Positions 1 to 7,702 of a stretch of DNA of 64,000 bases are shown one piece after another. Position numbers and translations under genes: made by a program. The notes under the pieces were generated by a model. The model had not been told where the DNA came from and ran no database searches. It saw nothing but the letters and a program-made list of their open reading frames with translations. This DNA comes from Rathayibacter tritici (GTDB lineage: Bacteria; Actinomycetota; Actinomycetes; Actinomycetales; Microbacteriaceae). The stretch is taken from contig NZ_PSWS01000058.1 in NCBI RefSeq assembly GCF_002932875.1, forward strand, positions 186,001 through 250,000. The letters are read 5' to 3'. Every line of letters starts with the position of its first letter. Positions within the stretch are counted from its first letter, which is position 1.

Positions 1-863
1 ACCACCGGCGTCCCGAGCGCCATCGCCTCGACGAGCGGGATCCCGAAGCCCTCGTCCCTGCTCGCGGTGACGAGCGCCGTCGCCCGGGCCAGCACGCCGC
101 GGTACTCCGCATCCGGAGCCCCCTGATGGAAGACGAGCTTGGCGGTGGGCGCCAGTGCGCGCAGCGTCTCGATCGTCTCCTCGCTCGCCCGGCTCATGAG
201 GTGCAGCTCGTAGTCGGGGAGGAGCCGCATCGCCCGCGCCAGCGTTTCGACGTTCTTGTACGGCATGAACGAGCCCATGTAGACGAGCGAGCGCGCAGCG
301 GAGCGGTCGGGCAGCGACGAGGCCAGCGCGACACTCGCTTCGTCGGGCTCGGTCGCCGCGTTCGGCACCACGACGACCGGCCGGGTGGTCAAGCGGTACA
401 GGCGGATCAGATCGCGGGTCGTCTCCGAGACGGTGACGACCGCGTCAGCGTGCTGGAGGAGCCTGCGCTGCGGCCACCATGCCAGGTGATAGAGCCGCCA
501 GAGCGCTCGCAAGGGCACCGGGAGATCCCGCGGCGGAGTGCGGTGGCGGTAGTAGATGAGGTCGTGCACCGTCAGCACGAGCCGGTAGCGGCGGCCGAGG
601 GAGCCCATCGTCTGCATGGGCGAGAACACCACGTCCGGCCGCAGCCGGTTCACCAGCAGGGCGACGAACGGCTCGAAAACGCTGGATGGTCCTGTCACCC
701 GCTCCCACGGGAGCGCGGGCAGCATCGCGAGCTGACGGCGGTCGCTGATCAGCATCGTGACGTCGTGCAGGCGGGCGAGCTCACGCACGATCTCCGCGGT
801 GTAGCGGCTGATCCCGTCATGCCGCTCGAGCCGGGTGTATCGGCAGTCGACGACGATCCTCAT
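1..863 (-). CDS. GT4-family glycosyltransferase, C-terminus cut by the window edge
   Basis: The first ~287 residues of a cytosolic GT-B glycosyltransferase are visible; the rest lies beyond base 1. The N-terminus (MRIVVDCRYTRLERHDGISR) has the usual donor-independent first Rossmann strand. A VHDLIYYRHRTP segment and VVTVSETTRDLIRLY follow, then the second domain with VYMGSFMPYKNVETLARA, and finally the nucleotide-sugar site DEGFGIPLVEAMALGTPVV near the edge, where the E-x7-E type residues sit. The ATG overlaps the stop of the upstream hydrolase gene (ATGA), so the two are co-transcribed. Sugar donor and acceptor cannot be deduced; mannosyl or glucosyl transfer in envelope glycan or glycolipid synthesis is typical of the family. 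Confidence 0.85.
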   Translation of the reverse strand, partial: MRIVVDCRYTRLERHDGISRYTAEIVRELARLHDVTMLISDRRQLAMLPALPWERVTGPSSVFEPFVALLVNRLRPDVVFSPMQTMGSLGRRYRLVLTVHDLIYYRHRTPPRDLPVPLRALWRLYHLAWWPQRRLLQHADAVVTVSETTRDLIRLYRLTTRPVVVVPNAATEPDEASVALASSLPDRSAARSLVYMGSFMPYKNVETLARAMRLLPDYELHLMSRASEETIETLRALAPTAKLVFHQGAPDAEYRGVLARATALVTASRDEGFGIPLVEAMALGTPV

Positions 864-1771
864 CGGTCGATCCCCTCCTCCAGGGCCGCCCGCAGTACTG
901 CGGCGGCCTCGCCAGGAGTCTCGTAGTGGATGAGATGGCCGACCCCGTCGATGACGTGCAGGCGGGCGTGCGGGAGTCGCTCGAGCAGGCGGTACTGCGC
1001 CGAGAGCGGGGTGATGTCGTCCTGCGCCGCCGCGATCAACAGCGTCGGGACGGCGATTCGGGGGGCGTACTCGCCGACGTCGTGCGAAACGGAGGCGCGG
1101 AACGCCTCGAGCACCGTCTCGCGGGAGGCGAAGGCGCTGAAGTACCGGTCGTGCTGGTCGTGCACGAAGCGGCGCAGTACCGGCTCCTTCGTCTTCACCA
1201 TCGCCAGGCTCATCAACCGAACAATCATCGGGTTGCTCAGCAGGCGGTGTCCCAGCGGTCCGGGCAGCACCGCGCCGAGCCGGTAATAAAGGACCGCGAG
1301 ACGGGTCAGGACACCCCGCGGGCCCTGCAGCGCGGGCGCCCCGATCGGATTGACCAACACCAGGAGCGGAGTCGGCAGCCCGCCGGCGACGGCCGCCGCG
1401 GCGACGATCGAGCCGAAGGAGTGGCCGAGCACCACCGCGTCGCCGCGCAGCCCCAGCGCATCCAGGAACATCCCGAGCCAGGCGGCGTAGCCCTCGACAT
1501 CGTGCGGGAAGCGCGTCATCGGCGCGGAGGCGCCGAAGCCGGGCAGGTCCGGAGCGATGACCCGGACATCCGCTCCGCCGGCGAGGAGGCGCGCGATCAC
1601 CGGCTCGAGCCCGTGATGCTCGCCGCGGAACCCGTGCACCAGCACGAGGACCCTCGAGGCCGACGGCGAACCGTAGCTCCAGTAGGAGGTGCGGGATCCG
1701 GCGACGTCCACGGCGCCCTCCCGGATGGGGACACGGCCAAGATCGGAGGCGTAAGGGGAGGGAGTGGTCAT
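860..1771 (-). CDS. alpha/beta hydrolase
   Basis: A 303-residue alpha/beta-fold hydrolase. Visible are the oxyanion-hole strand LVLVHGFRGEHHGLEPVI, the nucleophile elbow GHSFGS (Ser within GxSxG) and the C-terminal GVGHLIHYETP, where the His closes the triad. The Asp is probably in the AAAQDDITPL turn. The ATG at 1771 is chosen because AAGGAG lies just upstream, although the frame stays open further upstream. The gene overlaps the following glycosyltransferase by 4 bp. Substrate is unknown; the family includes esterases, epoxide hydrolases and haloalkane dehalogenases. No signal peptide is evident, so it is probably cytosolic. Confidence 0.85.
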   Translation of the reverse strand: MTTPSPYASDLGRVPIREGAVDVAGSRTSYWSYGSPSASRVLVLVHGFRGEHHGLEPVIARLLAGGADVRVIAPDLPGFGASAPMTRFPHDVEGYAAWLGMFLDALGLRGDAVVLGHSFGSIVAAAAVAGGLPTPLLVLVNPIGAPALQGPRGVLTRLAVLYYRLGAVLPGPLGHRLLSNPMIVRLMSLAMVKTKEPVLRRFVHDQHDRYFSAFASRETVLEAFRASVSHDVGEYAPRIAVPTLLIAAAQDDITPLSAQYRLLERLPHARLHVIDGVGHLIHYETPGEAAAVLRAALEEGIDR

Positions 1772-1935
1772 CGCGCTCCTTATCGTAGGGAACAGCCGTC
1801 GAAGATCTGGCCGCAACGCCTTGCGTGGCCTCGATCGGAGCCGAGAGCATGATCACGCGCTCGCTTCGCGGCGCATCGCCCCCCGTCCGTCCTCCCCCGA
1901 CGGCCATCCGCTCAGGCAGCAGCAGAAGGAGCACC

Positions 1936-3651
1936 GTGAGCTTCACGTCGCCGATCCAACTCCCCGGACTCGCCCTCGACCCTCAGTGGTACCGCCGAGC
2001 GGTGTTCTACGAGGTGATGATCCGGTCGTACTACGACTCCAATGGGGACGGCGCCGGCGACATCAACGGACTCGCCTCCAAGCTCGACTACCTCCAGTGG
2101 CTCGGGATCGACGCTCTCTGGCTGCCGCCGTTCTACATGTCGCCCCTGCGCGACGGCGGGTACGACGTCTCCGATTTCAAGGCGATTCTCCCCGAGTTCG
2201 GCACGATGGAGGACTTCCGCGACCTGGTCACGAAGGCCCACGAGCGCAATATGCGCATCGTGATGGATTTCCCGCTCAACCACACCAGCGACCAGCACGA
2301 GTGGTTTCAGCAGTCGCGCTCCGACCCCGAGGGTCCCTACGGCGACTTCTACGTCTGGAACGACACCGACGACAAGTGGCCGGACATCCGCATCATCTTC
2401 GTCGACACCGAGGACTCGAACTGGGCTTTCGACGCCGAGCGCCGCCAGTTCTACTTCCACCGCTTCTTCTCACACCAGCCCGATCTCAATTTCGAGATCC
2501 CCGCCGTGCACGAGGCCATTCACGATGTCGTGAAGTTCTGGCTCGACCTGGGCGTGGACGGCATCCGCCTCGACGCGATCCCCTACCTCTACGAGTCCGA
2601 CGAAGGCAACGGCGAGGGCGAGCCGCCCACGCACGAGTTCATCAAGAACCTGCGCACGATGGTCGACCGGGATTACCCGGGCCGCATCCTGATCGCCGAG
2701 GCAAATCAGTGGCCGCGCGAGGTCGCCGCATTCTTCGGCACGGAGGAGGAGCCGGAGTGCCACATGGCCTTCGACTTCCCAGTCATGCCGCGCATTTTCT
2801 ACTCGCTCCGGGCACAGACGGCGAACGAGCTGAAAAAGGTGCTGTCGGAGACCTTCGACATCCCCAGCGGCGCCGCCTGGGGCGTCTTTCTGCGCAACCA
2901 CGACGAGCTCACCCTCGAGATGGTCTCGGAGGAGTACCGCCAGGCGATGTACGGCTGGTACGCCTACGACCCGCGGATGCGCTCCAACATCGGTATCCGC
3001 CGCCGCCTCGCGCCGCTTCTGGACAATTCGCGCGCCGAACTCGAGCTGATCAACGCCCTGCTCTTCTCCCTTGCCGGCAGCCCGTTTCTCTACTACGGCG
3101 ACGAGATCGGGATGGGCGACAACATCTGGCTCAACGACCGCGACGCCTCCCGCACCCCCATGCAGTGGACGCCCGACCGCAATGCCGGCTTCTCGGCCGC
3201 CGATCCCGGCAAACTCGTGCAGCCGATCGTGCAGTCGCTCGTCTACCACTACAACCAGGTCAACGTGGAGGCGCAGCTCGCGCAATCGCGCTCCCTGCTG
3301 CACTGGATGCGGAACGTCTTGCACGTGCGCCGTGGCCACCCCGCGTTCGGCCTGGGCTCCATGCGGGTGCTCGAGACCGATCACGAGTCGGTGCTCGCGT
3401 TCGTGCGCGATTATGCGGGCTCGGGCACGGCGATGGGTGACCAGCCGGAGGAGGTGCTCTGCGTCTTCAGCTTCAACCACAATCCGGTCTCGGTGACGAT
3501 CACCGACCCCGAGAACCCCGGATCGACGCTGAGCGACCTCTTCGGCGGCGGGCGCTTCCCCGGCTTCAGGGACGACGGCACGCTGACGATGACCCTCGGA
3601 ACCCAGGGCTTCTTCTGGCTGCACGTGGCCAAGGCGCGCGAGGCGCGCTGA
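1936..3651 (+). CDS. treS: trehalose synthase (maltose alpha-D-glucosyltransferase)
   Basis: A GH13 enzyme of 571 residues that interconverts maltose and trehalose by intramolecular transglucosylation. The barrel begins at WYRRAVFYEVMIRSYYDSNG and carries the TreS-typical GIDALWLPPFYMSPLRDGGY. The catalytic residues are visible: nucleophile Asp213 (GVDGIRLDAI), acid/base Glu255 (LIAEAN) and transition-state Asp323 (LRNHDE). The GTG at 1936 is preferred because AAGGAG lies 5-10 nt upstream; the frame is open for 37 more codons without a better site. In-window partners are glgA and glgC, so it probably feeds or drains the trehalose/alpha-glucan pool. No fused maltokinase domain is present, and treY, treZ and glgE are not in the window. 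Confidence 0.92.
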   Translation: MSFTSPIQLPGLALDPQWYRRAVFYEVMIRSYYDSNGDGAGDINGLASKLDYLQWLGIDALWLPPFYMSPLRDGGYDVSDFKAILPEFGTMEDFRDLVTKAHERNMRIVMDFPLNHTSDQHEWFQQSRSDPEGPYGDFYVWNDTDDKWPDIRIIFVDTEDSNWAFDAERRQFYFHRFFSHQPDLNFEIPAVHEAIHDVVKFWLDLGVDGIRLDAIPYLYESDEGNGEGEPPTHEFIKNLRTMVDRDYPGRILIAEANQWPREVAAFFGTEEEPECHMAFDFPVMPRIFYSLRAQTANELKKVLSETFDIPSGAAWGVFLRNHDELTLEMVSEEYRQAMYGWYAYDPRMRSNIGIRRRLAPLLDNSRAELELINALLFSLAGSPFLYYGDEIGMGDNIWLNDRDASRTPMQWTPDRNAGFSAADPGKLVQPIVQSLVYHYNQVNVEAQLAQSRSLLHWMRNVLHVRRGHPAFGLGSMRVLETDHESVLAFVRDYAGSGTAMGDQPEEVLCVFSFNHNPVSVTITDPENPGSTLSDLFGGGRFPGFRDDGTLTMTLGTQGFFWLHVAKAREAR

Positions 3652-3698
3652 CCCGGGAGCACGCCGCGGGGCCTGCGGCCGATGTCGGGGGCCCCGTT

Positions 3699-3704
3699 TA
3701 TGCT
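3699..3704 (+). promoter_or_regulatory. -10 element of the exonuclease gene (leaderless)
   Basis: TATGCT ends 6 nt before the GTG at 3711. No Shine-Dalgarno sequence is present, so the transcript probably starts at or next to the start codon. Confidence 0.5.
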
Positions 3705-3710
3705 GTCCGC

Positions 3711-4481
3711 GTGAGCACCACCGGAACGACCGAGCCGCAGACCGAGCCGACGCTGTTCGATGACGCCGAGCTGGGGCTCGCGCCGTCCGAGGGGGCGCGC
3801 TGGTTCGACCTGCTGGCGGTGTTCGACCTCGAGACCACCGGCGTCGACGTCCGCACGAGCCGCATCGTCACCGCGCACGTCGGCGTGATCGACGCGGCGG
3901 GCGAGCCGATCGAGGGAACGACCTGGCTCGCGGACCCCGGAGTCGAGATCCCGGCCGGCGCCTCGGCGGTCCACGGCATCAGTACCGAGCACGCGCGCGA
4001 GCACGGCCGCCCCGCAGGCGAGGTCGTGGCCGAGGTCTCCGAGGCCCTGCGCTCGCTGCTCGCCCGCGGCGTCCCGGTCGTTGTCTACAACGCCCCCTAC
4101 GACCTCTCCCTGCTCGCGCACGAGGCGCGCCGCTGGGGCGTCCCCGTGCTGCTGGACCCGAGCCCGGTCATCGATCCGCTCGTCATCGACAAGGCGGTGG
4201 ATCGCTACCGCAGGGGCAAGCGCACTCTCGCCCTCGCCGCCGAGCACTACGGAGTCGCGCTGACGGACGCACACGACGCGAGCGCAGACGCCGTCGCGGC
4301 CGGCCGGGTCGCTCAGGCGTTGGGCCGAACCTTCGCCGACGAGCTCGGGGTCGGCGCTGACGCCCTGCACGCGCTCCAGGTCGACTGGTGCCGCACGCAG
4401 GCGGAGTCGTTCCAGGAGTACATGCGCCGTGTCCGCGATGACTCATTCGTCGCCGACGGCGCCTGGCCCGTCCGCCACTGA
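3711..4481 (+). CDS. DEDDh 3'-5' exonuclease (DNA polymerase III epsilon-like)
   Basis: A 256-residue RNase-T/DnaQ-fold exonuclease. The four metal ligands and the general base are visible: Asp39 and Glu41 in FDLETTG, Asp131 in YNAPYDLSLL, and the His188-x4-Asp193 pair in AHDASAD, which marks the DEDDh subclass. Such stand-alone proteins are annotated as epsilon-like in actinobacteria, but the replicative proofreader there is often the PHP domain of DnaE. A role in DNA repair or RNA trimming is therefore as likely as replication. The start is GTG with no ribosome-binding site, matching the leaderless -10 just upstream. The gene stands alone between treS and a convergent YdeI-like gene. Confidence 0.88.
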   Translation: MSTTGTTEPQTEPTLFDDAELGLAPSEGARWFDLLAVFDLETTGVDVRTSRIVTAHVGVIDAAGEPIEGTTWLADPGVEIPAGASAVHGISTEHAREHGRPAGEVVAEVSEALRSLLARGVPVVVYNAPYDLSLLAHEARRWGVPVLLDPSPVIDPLVIDKAVDRYRRGKRTLALAAEHYGVALTDAHDASADAVAAGRVAQALGRTFADELGVGADALHALQVDWCRTQAESFQEYMRRVRDDSFVADGAWPVRH

Positions 4482-4485
4482 TCCC

Positions 4486-5058
4486 TCAGGTGAGCGTGCG
4501 CCCCTCGTGCAGGAGCACCACGTACTCGGCGATCCGCCGGTCCCGGGACTCGGCCCGTTTCAGCTGCGACAGCCGGAACAGGAAGGCGAAGCGCTTCTGA
4601 CCGGTGACGGTTTCGAAGAACGCGAGCGCCTCCGGATCCGCGTCGAGCCCCCGCTGGAAATCGGCCGGCACCTCCGCGTCGCGCTGCCGGTACGCGGCGT
4701 CCCAGCGCCCGTCTGCCCGCGCACGCTCGACCTCCGCGAGCCCGGCCGGCAGCATCCGGCCTTCTGCGATCAGCCGTGCGACGTGGTCGCGATTGACCTT
4801 CGACCACGGGCTCGCCCGGCACCGCGGAGTAAATGCCTGGAGCTTGTACTGCTCGTCGAACGCCCCCGCCTGCCCGTCGATCCAGCCGTGGCAGAGCGCG
4901 ACGTCGAGCGCCTCGGCGTAACTGATCCCCGGATCCACGGCCGCCTTCTTCCGCAGCTTCAGCCGGACTCCCCCCGGGTCGGGGTTGTCCCGGAGGTAGG
5001 CGTCCCACTCCTCGGGAGCCGTGAACGGCAGGATCGGCTTGTCGGCGAAGGACACCAT
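4486..5058 (-). CDS. YdeI/OmpD-associated family protein
   Basis: A 190-residue protein with the hallmark block of the YdeI/OmpD-associated family: an N-terminal PFTAPEEWDAYLRDN segment, ISYAEALDVALCHGWIDGQ in the middle and FTPRCRASPWSKVNRDHV after it. The C-terminus is rich in Arg/Glu helices. The family has been linked to bacteriocin resistance and polymyxin tolerance, but its biochemistry is not settled. The ATG at 5058 sits 6 nt behind TAACGT, another leaderless start. It converges on the exonuclease gene with a gap of only 4 bp. It is a single-gene transcript with no functional neighbours. Confidence 0.85.
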   Translation of the reverse strand: MVSFADKPILPFTAPEEWDAYLRDNPDPGGVRLKLRKKAAVDPGISYAEALDVALCHGWIDGQAGAFDEQYKLQAFTPRCRASPWSKVNRDHVARLIAEGRMLPAGLAEVERARADGRWDAAYRQRDAEVPADFQRGLDADPEALAFFETVTGQKRFAFLFRLSQLKRAESRDRRIAEYVVLLHEGRTLT

Positions 5059-5064
5059 GTCTGG

Positions 5065-5070
5065 ACGTTA
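5065..5070 (-). promoter_or_regulatory. -10 element of the YdeI-like gene (leaderless)
   Basis: On the minus strand TAACGT is followed by 6 nt and the ATG at 5058; no ribosome-binding site intervenes. Confidence 0.45.
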
Positions 5071-5088
5071 CCGCGTCCATCAACCCCC

Positions 5089-5157
5089 GGCTCGCGGAAA
5101 CCCGTCGGGCTCGCGAACAGGGGCGGTTTTTGCGAGCCGAACCCGATTCCGCGAGCC
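5089..5157. repeat. nested inverted repeat, intergenic
   Basis: An outer perfect 11-bp pair (GGCTCGCGGAA at 5089-5099, TTCCGCGAGCC at 5147-5157) encloses an inner near-perfect pair (GGCTCGCGAA at 5108-5117, TTTGCGAGCC at 5129-5138). The right half also carries the direct repeat GCGAGCCGAAC twice. It lies between the start of the YdeI-like gene and the rpmE2 terminator. It is not a simple terminator, because it is followed by a separate one. Confidence 0.6.
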
Positions 5158-5175
5158 GAACCAGCCCGACAACGA

Positions 5176-5211
5176 CGAAGGGCCCCCGACCGCGAGGTCG
5201 AGGGCCCTTCG
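5176..5211 (-). terminator. rho-independent-type hairpin after rpmE2
   Basis: CGAAGGGCCC (5176-5185) pairs with GGGCCCTTCG (5202-5211), and an inner CCGACC/GGTCG extension tightens the stem. It lies 8 bp past the rpmE2 stop and has no long U tract, as is usual in GC-rich actinobacteria. Confidence 0.75.
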
Positions 5212-5218
5212 AGGAGTG

Positions 5219-5467
5219 CTACTTGCCGAAGTTCTTGTAGCGGCTGTTGAACTTCTCGACGCGACCGGCCGAGTCCATGATGCGCTGCTTGCCCGTGTAG
5301 AAGGGGTGCGAGGCAGACGAGATCTCGACATCGATGACGGGATAGGTCACGCCGTCGAGCTCGATCGTCTTGCTGCTCTTCGCCGTCGAACGGGTGAGGA
5401 AGGTCTCACCAGATGCGAGGTCGCGGAAGACGATCGCGGAGTACTCGGGGTGGATATCGGTCTTCAT
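5219..5467 (-). CDS. rpmE2: 50S ribosomal protein L31 type B (zinc-independent)
   Basis: An 82-residue bL31 of the long B type. It opens [20 protein letters not shown] and has the conserved [13 protein letters not shown] and [10 protein letters not shown] tail. The CxxC zinc ligands of type A L31 are absent. This C-minus form commonly replaces the zinc form when zinc is scarce and is often under Zur control; no Zur box was recognised here. L31 sits at the central protuberance bridging the subunits. A 5' leader of about 90 nt is implied by the likely promoter near 5567-5595. Confidence 0.95.
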   Translation of the reverse strand: MKTDIHPEYSAIVFRDLASGETFLTRSTAKSSKTIELDGVTYPVIDVEISSASHPFYTGKQRIMDSAGRVEKFNSRYKNFGK

Positions 5468-5566
5468 GGTCGTGTCCTGTCGTCGATGGTCCTGAACCGC
5501 ACCTGTCGTCGACGGGAACGGGTGGAGGGGGCGGGCGCACCGCGAACGGGCCCGAACCAGCTACCG

Positions 5567-5595
5567 AGAATAGCAGACCGGCCGCCCGCGGAGAA
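5567..5595 (-). promoter_or_regulatory. possible rpmE2 promoter
   Basis: On the minus strand TTCTCC (5595-5590), a 17-nt spacer and TATTCT (5572-5567) resemble a sigma-70-type promoter. The predicted start gives a leader of about 90 nt before rpmE2. Confidence 0.4.
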
Positions 5596-5626
5596 GGCGC
5601 GCCGTGCCCGGGTCTCGGAGCCGCGG

Positions 5627-6412
5627 TCAGGTCCGGGCGCGGGCCGAGAAGCGCCCGTTCTCGCGGGCGAGCGCGATGTCGAGCCCGAAGGTCTCCGCGA
5701 GAGTGGCCTCCGTCAGCGACTCGGCGAGCGGGCCCGCCGCCACGACCGCTCCGTCGCGCAGGAGCAGCGCGTGGGTGAAGCCGTCAGGGATTTCCTCGAC
5801 GTGGTGGGTCACCATCACGATCGCCGGTGACGCCGGGTCCTTCGCGAAGCCACCGAGCAGCTGGACAAGCTCTTCGCGGGCGCCGAGGTCGAGGCTCGCG
5901 GCGGGCTCGTCGAGCAGAAGCAGCTCCGGGTCCGTCATAATCGCGCGGGCGATCTGAACCCGCTTTTGCTCGCCGTCCGAGAGGGTCCCGAAGGTCCGCT
6001 CGGCGAGGTGCTCAAGCTTCCACTCCGACAGCACGCGACGTGCACGGCGTTCGTCGATCGCGTCGTAGCCCTCGTTCCACCGGCCGGTGACAGCATAGGC
6101 AGCGGTCATCACGACGTCGAGCACGCTCTCGCCGGCAGGGAGGCGGCGTGCCATCGCGGTCGAGGCGTAACCGATCCGCGGGCGCAGCTCGAAGACGTCG
6201 ACCCGGCCGAGCGTCTCCTCGAGCAGGTGCGCGGCACCGGTCGAGGGGTAGTTCTGCGCAGCCGCAACCTGCAGGATCGACGTTTTACCCGCCCCGTTGG
6301 GGCCGAGGATCACCCAGCGCTCGTCCTCGGCCACGTCCCACGACACGTGGTCGAGGATCCGCTTGCCGTTCCGGACGAAGGACACATCGACGAACGAGAC
6401 AACGCTGGGCAT
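5627..6412 (-). CDS. ABC transporter ATP-binding protein
   Basis: A 261-residue single ABC ATPase domain. Walker A is GPNGAGKT (37-44), the signature is in LSDGEQKRVQIARA, Walker B is LLLLDEPAASLDLG, and the H-loop is VMVTHHVEEIP. It resembles the free-standing YlmA/molybdate-type ATPases with no adjacent permease, so its partner is unknown. The ATG at 6412 is chosen over one three codons upstream because TAGAAT lies 7 nt before it. It is transcribed in the same direction as glgA upstream, with a gap of 32 bp, but appears to have its own promoter. Confidence 0.85.
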   Translation of the reverse strand: MPSVVSFVDVSFVRNGKRILDHVSWDVAEDERWVILGPNGAGKTSILQVAAAQNYPSTGAAHLLEETLGRVDVFELRPRIGYASTAMARRLPAGESVLDVVMTAAYAVTGRWNEGYDAIDERRARRVLSEWKLEHLAERTFGTLSDGEQKRVQIARAIMTDPELLLLDEPAASLDLGAREELVQLLGGFAKDPASPAIVMVTHHVEEIPDGFTHALLLRDGAVVAAGPLAESLTEATLAETFGLDIALARENGRFSARART

Positions 6413-6419
6413 GGCAGCC

Positions 6420-6425
6420 ATTCTA
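6420..6425 (-). promoter_or_regulatory. -10 element of the ABC ATPase gene (leaderless)
   Basis: TAGAAT on the minus strand, then 7 nt, then the ATG at 6412. Confidence 0.5.
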
Positions 6426-6444
6426 AAGGGGGCGGTCGGGAGGC

Positions 6445-7626
6445 TCAGACGAGTGAGGCGTAGATCGCCCGGGTGTCCCGCGCGATCTGCGTCCAACTGA
6501 AGTGGCTCTGTGCGCGCTCGCGGCCGGCAGCGCCCATCCGCTTCGCCGCTTCCGGATCGGCGACGACCTCCGCGAGCGCGGCGGCGAGATCCGCGACGTA
6601 GCGCTCCGGATCCACGGGCGTCCCGGTGCCGTCGGTAACCTGCTCGATCGGAACGAGCCGGCCGGTCACGCCGTCGACGACGACCTCCGGGATACCGCCC
6701 GTCGCCGTCCCGACGACAGCCGCACCGCACGCCATCGCCTCGAGGTTGACGATGCCGAGGGGCTCGTAGATCGAGGGGCAGACGAACGTGGTCGCCGCGC
6801 TCAACACCGCGGAGAGCTGGTGGCGCGGCAGGTGCCGGTCGATCCAGACCACGCCGGTGCGCTCCTGCTGGAGAGCGCGGACCAGCGTGGTCACCTCGGC
6901 CATGATCTCCGGAGTGTCGGGGGCGCCTGCGCAGAGCACGAGCTGCACCTCGGGCGGCAGGGTCGCCGCGGCTCGGAGCAGATACGGCAGGCCCTTCTGC
7001 CGGGTGATGCGTCCGACGAAGACGACGGAGGGGCGCGAGGGATCGATGCCCAGCTCGGCGAGGACGGCCTCGTCCTCGACGGGGTGCCAAGCGTCGAGGT
7101 CGATGCCGTTGTAGACGACGTGGACCTTCGCCGGGTCCAGGGCCGGGTAGGAGCGGAGGATGTCCTCGCGCATGCCGCCGGACACCGCGATCACGGCGTC
7201 GGCGTTCTCGTACGCCTCCCGCTCGATCCAGCTCGAGACGCGGTAGCCGCCACCGAGCTGCTCTGCTTTCCACGGCCGCAACGGTTCGAGGCTGTGCGCC
7301 GAGACGACGTGCGGGACGCCGTGCAGCAGTTGAGCGAGCCTGCCGGCAGCGTTGGCGTACCAGGTGTGGGAGTGGACCAGGTCGGCCCCCGCTGCGTCCT
7401 GCGCCATCTGCAGGTCGACTCCGAGGGTCTGCAACGCGCCGTTCGCGTCGGCGAGCTCGACGGGGACGGGGTAGGCGAACGTGCCCTCCTCCTCGCGCCG
7501 CGCGCCGAAGCAGCGCACCACGACCTCCAGGTCACGGCGCAGCGCCGCGGTGAGTTCGGCAACGTGAACGCCGGCTCCTCCGTACACCTCGGGCGGGTAT
7601 TCCTTGGTCAGCAGATCGACTCGCAC
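6445..7626 (-). CDS. glgA: actinobacterial glycogen synthase / alpha-maltose-1-phosphate synthase (GlgA/GlgM)
   Basis: A 393-residue GT4-family synthase of the short actinobacterial kind. Features in order: KEYPPEVYGGAGVHV with the Gly-rich loop near residue 16, ADLVHSHTWYANAAG, VVSAHSLEPLRPWK, VYNGIDLDAW, the donor-site start FVGRITRQKGLPYLL, and PSIYEPLGIVNLEAMACG with the two Glu residues of the E-x7-E motif. In Mycobacterium the orthologue mainly joins ADP-glucose to glucose-1-phosphate to make maltose-1-phosphate for GlgE; plain glycogen chain extension is the other reading. It is divergent from glgC, which makes its ADP-glucose. The GTG start lies 6 nt behind TACGGT. Confidence 0.92.
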   Translation of the reverse strand: MRVDLLTKEYPPEVYGGAGVHVAELTAALRRDLEVVVRCFGARREEEGTFAYPVPVELADANGALQTLGVDLQMAQDAAGADLVHSHTWYANAAGRLAQLLHGVPHVVSAHSLEPLRPWKAEQLGGGYRVSSWIEREAYENADAVIAVSGGMREDILRSYPALDPAKVHVVYNGIDLDAWHPVEDEAVLAELGIDPSRPSVVFVGRITRQKGLPYLLRAAATLPPEVQLVLCAGAPDTPEIMAEVTTLVRALQQERTGVVWIDRHLPRHQLSAVLSAATTFVCPSIYEPLGIVNLEAMACGAAVVGTATGGIPEVVVDGVTGRLVPIEQVTDGTGTPVDPERYVADLAAALAEVVADPEAAKRMGAAGRERAQSHFSWTQIARDTRAIYASLV

Positions 7627-7632
7627 CCCCGA

Positions 7633-7638
7633 ACCGTA
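7633..7638 (-). promoter_or_regulatory. glgA: -10 element of glgA (leaderless)
   Basis: TACGGT on the minus strand followed by TCGGGG and the GTG start at 7626. Confidence 0.5.
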
Positions 7639-7690
7639 GTACAGCCGACTCCCCCGGCGACAGCCGGGTCCGCCGACTTCGTCGACCCCC

Positions 7691-7696
7691 TACTGT
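7691..7696 (+). promoter_or_regulatory. glgC: -10 element of glgC (leaderless)
   Basis: TACTGT, 6 nt, then the ATG at 7703. Together with the glgA element it packs two divergent promoters into a 76-bp gap. Confidence 0.55.
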
Positions 7697-7702
7697 GGTG
7701 CC

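Noticed and set aside
126-1852. Plus-strand open frames over the glycosyltransferase and hydrolase genes
   Set aside because: They are mirror frames of the minus-strand genes, rich in Arg, His and Gln with no domains.
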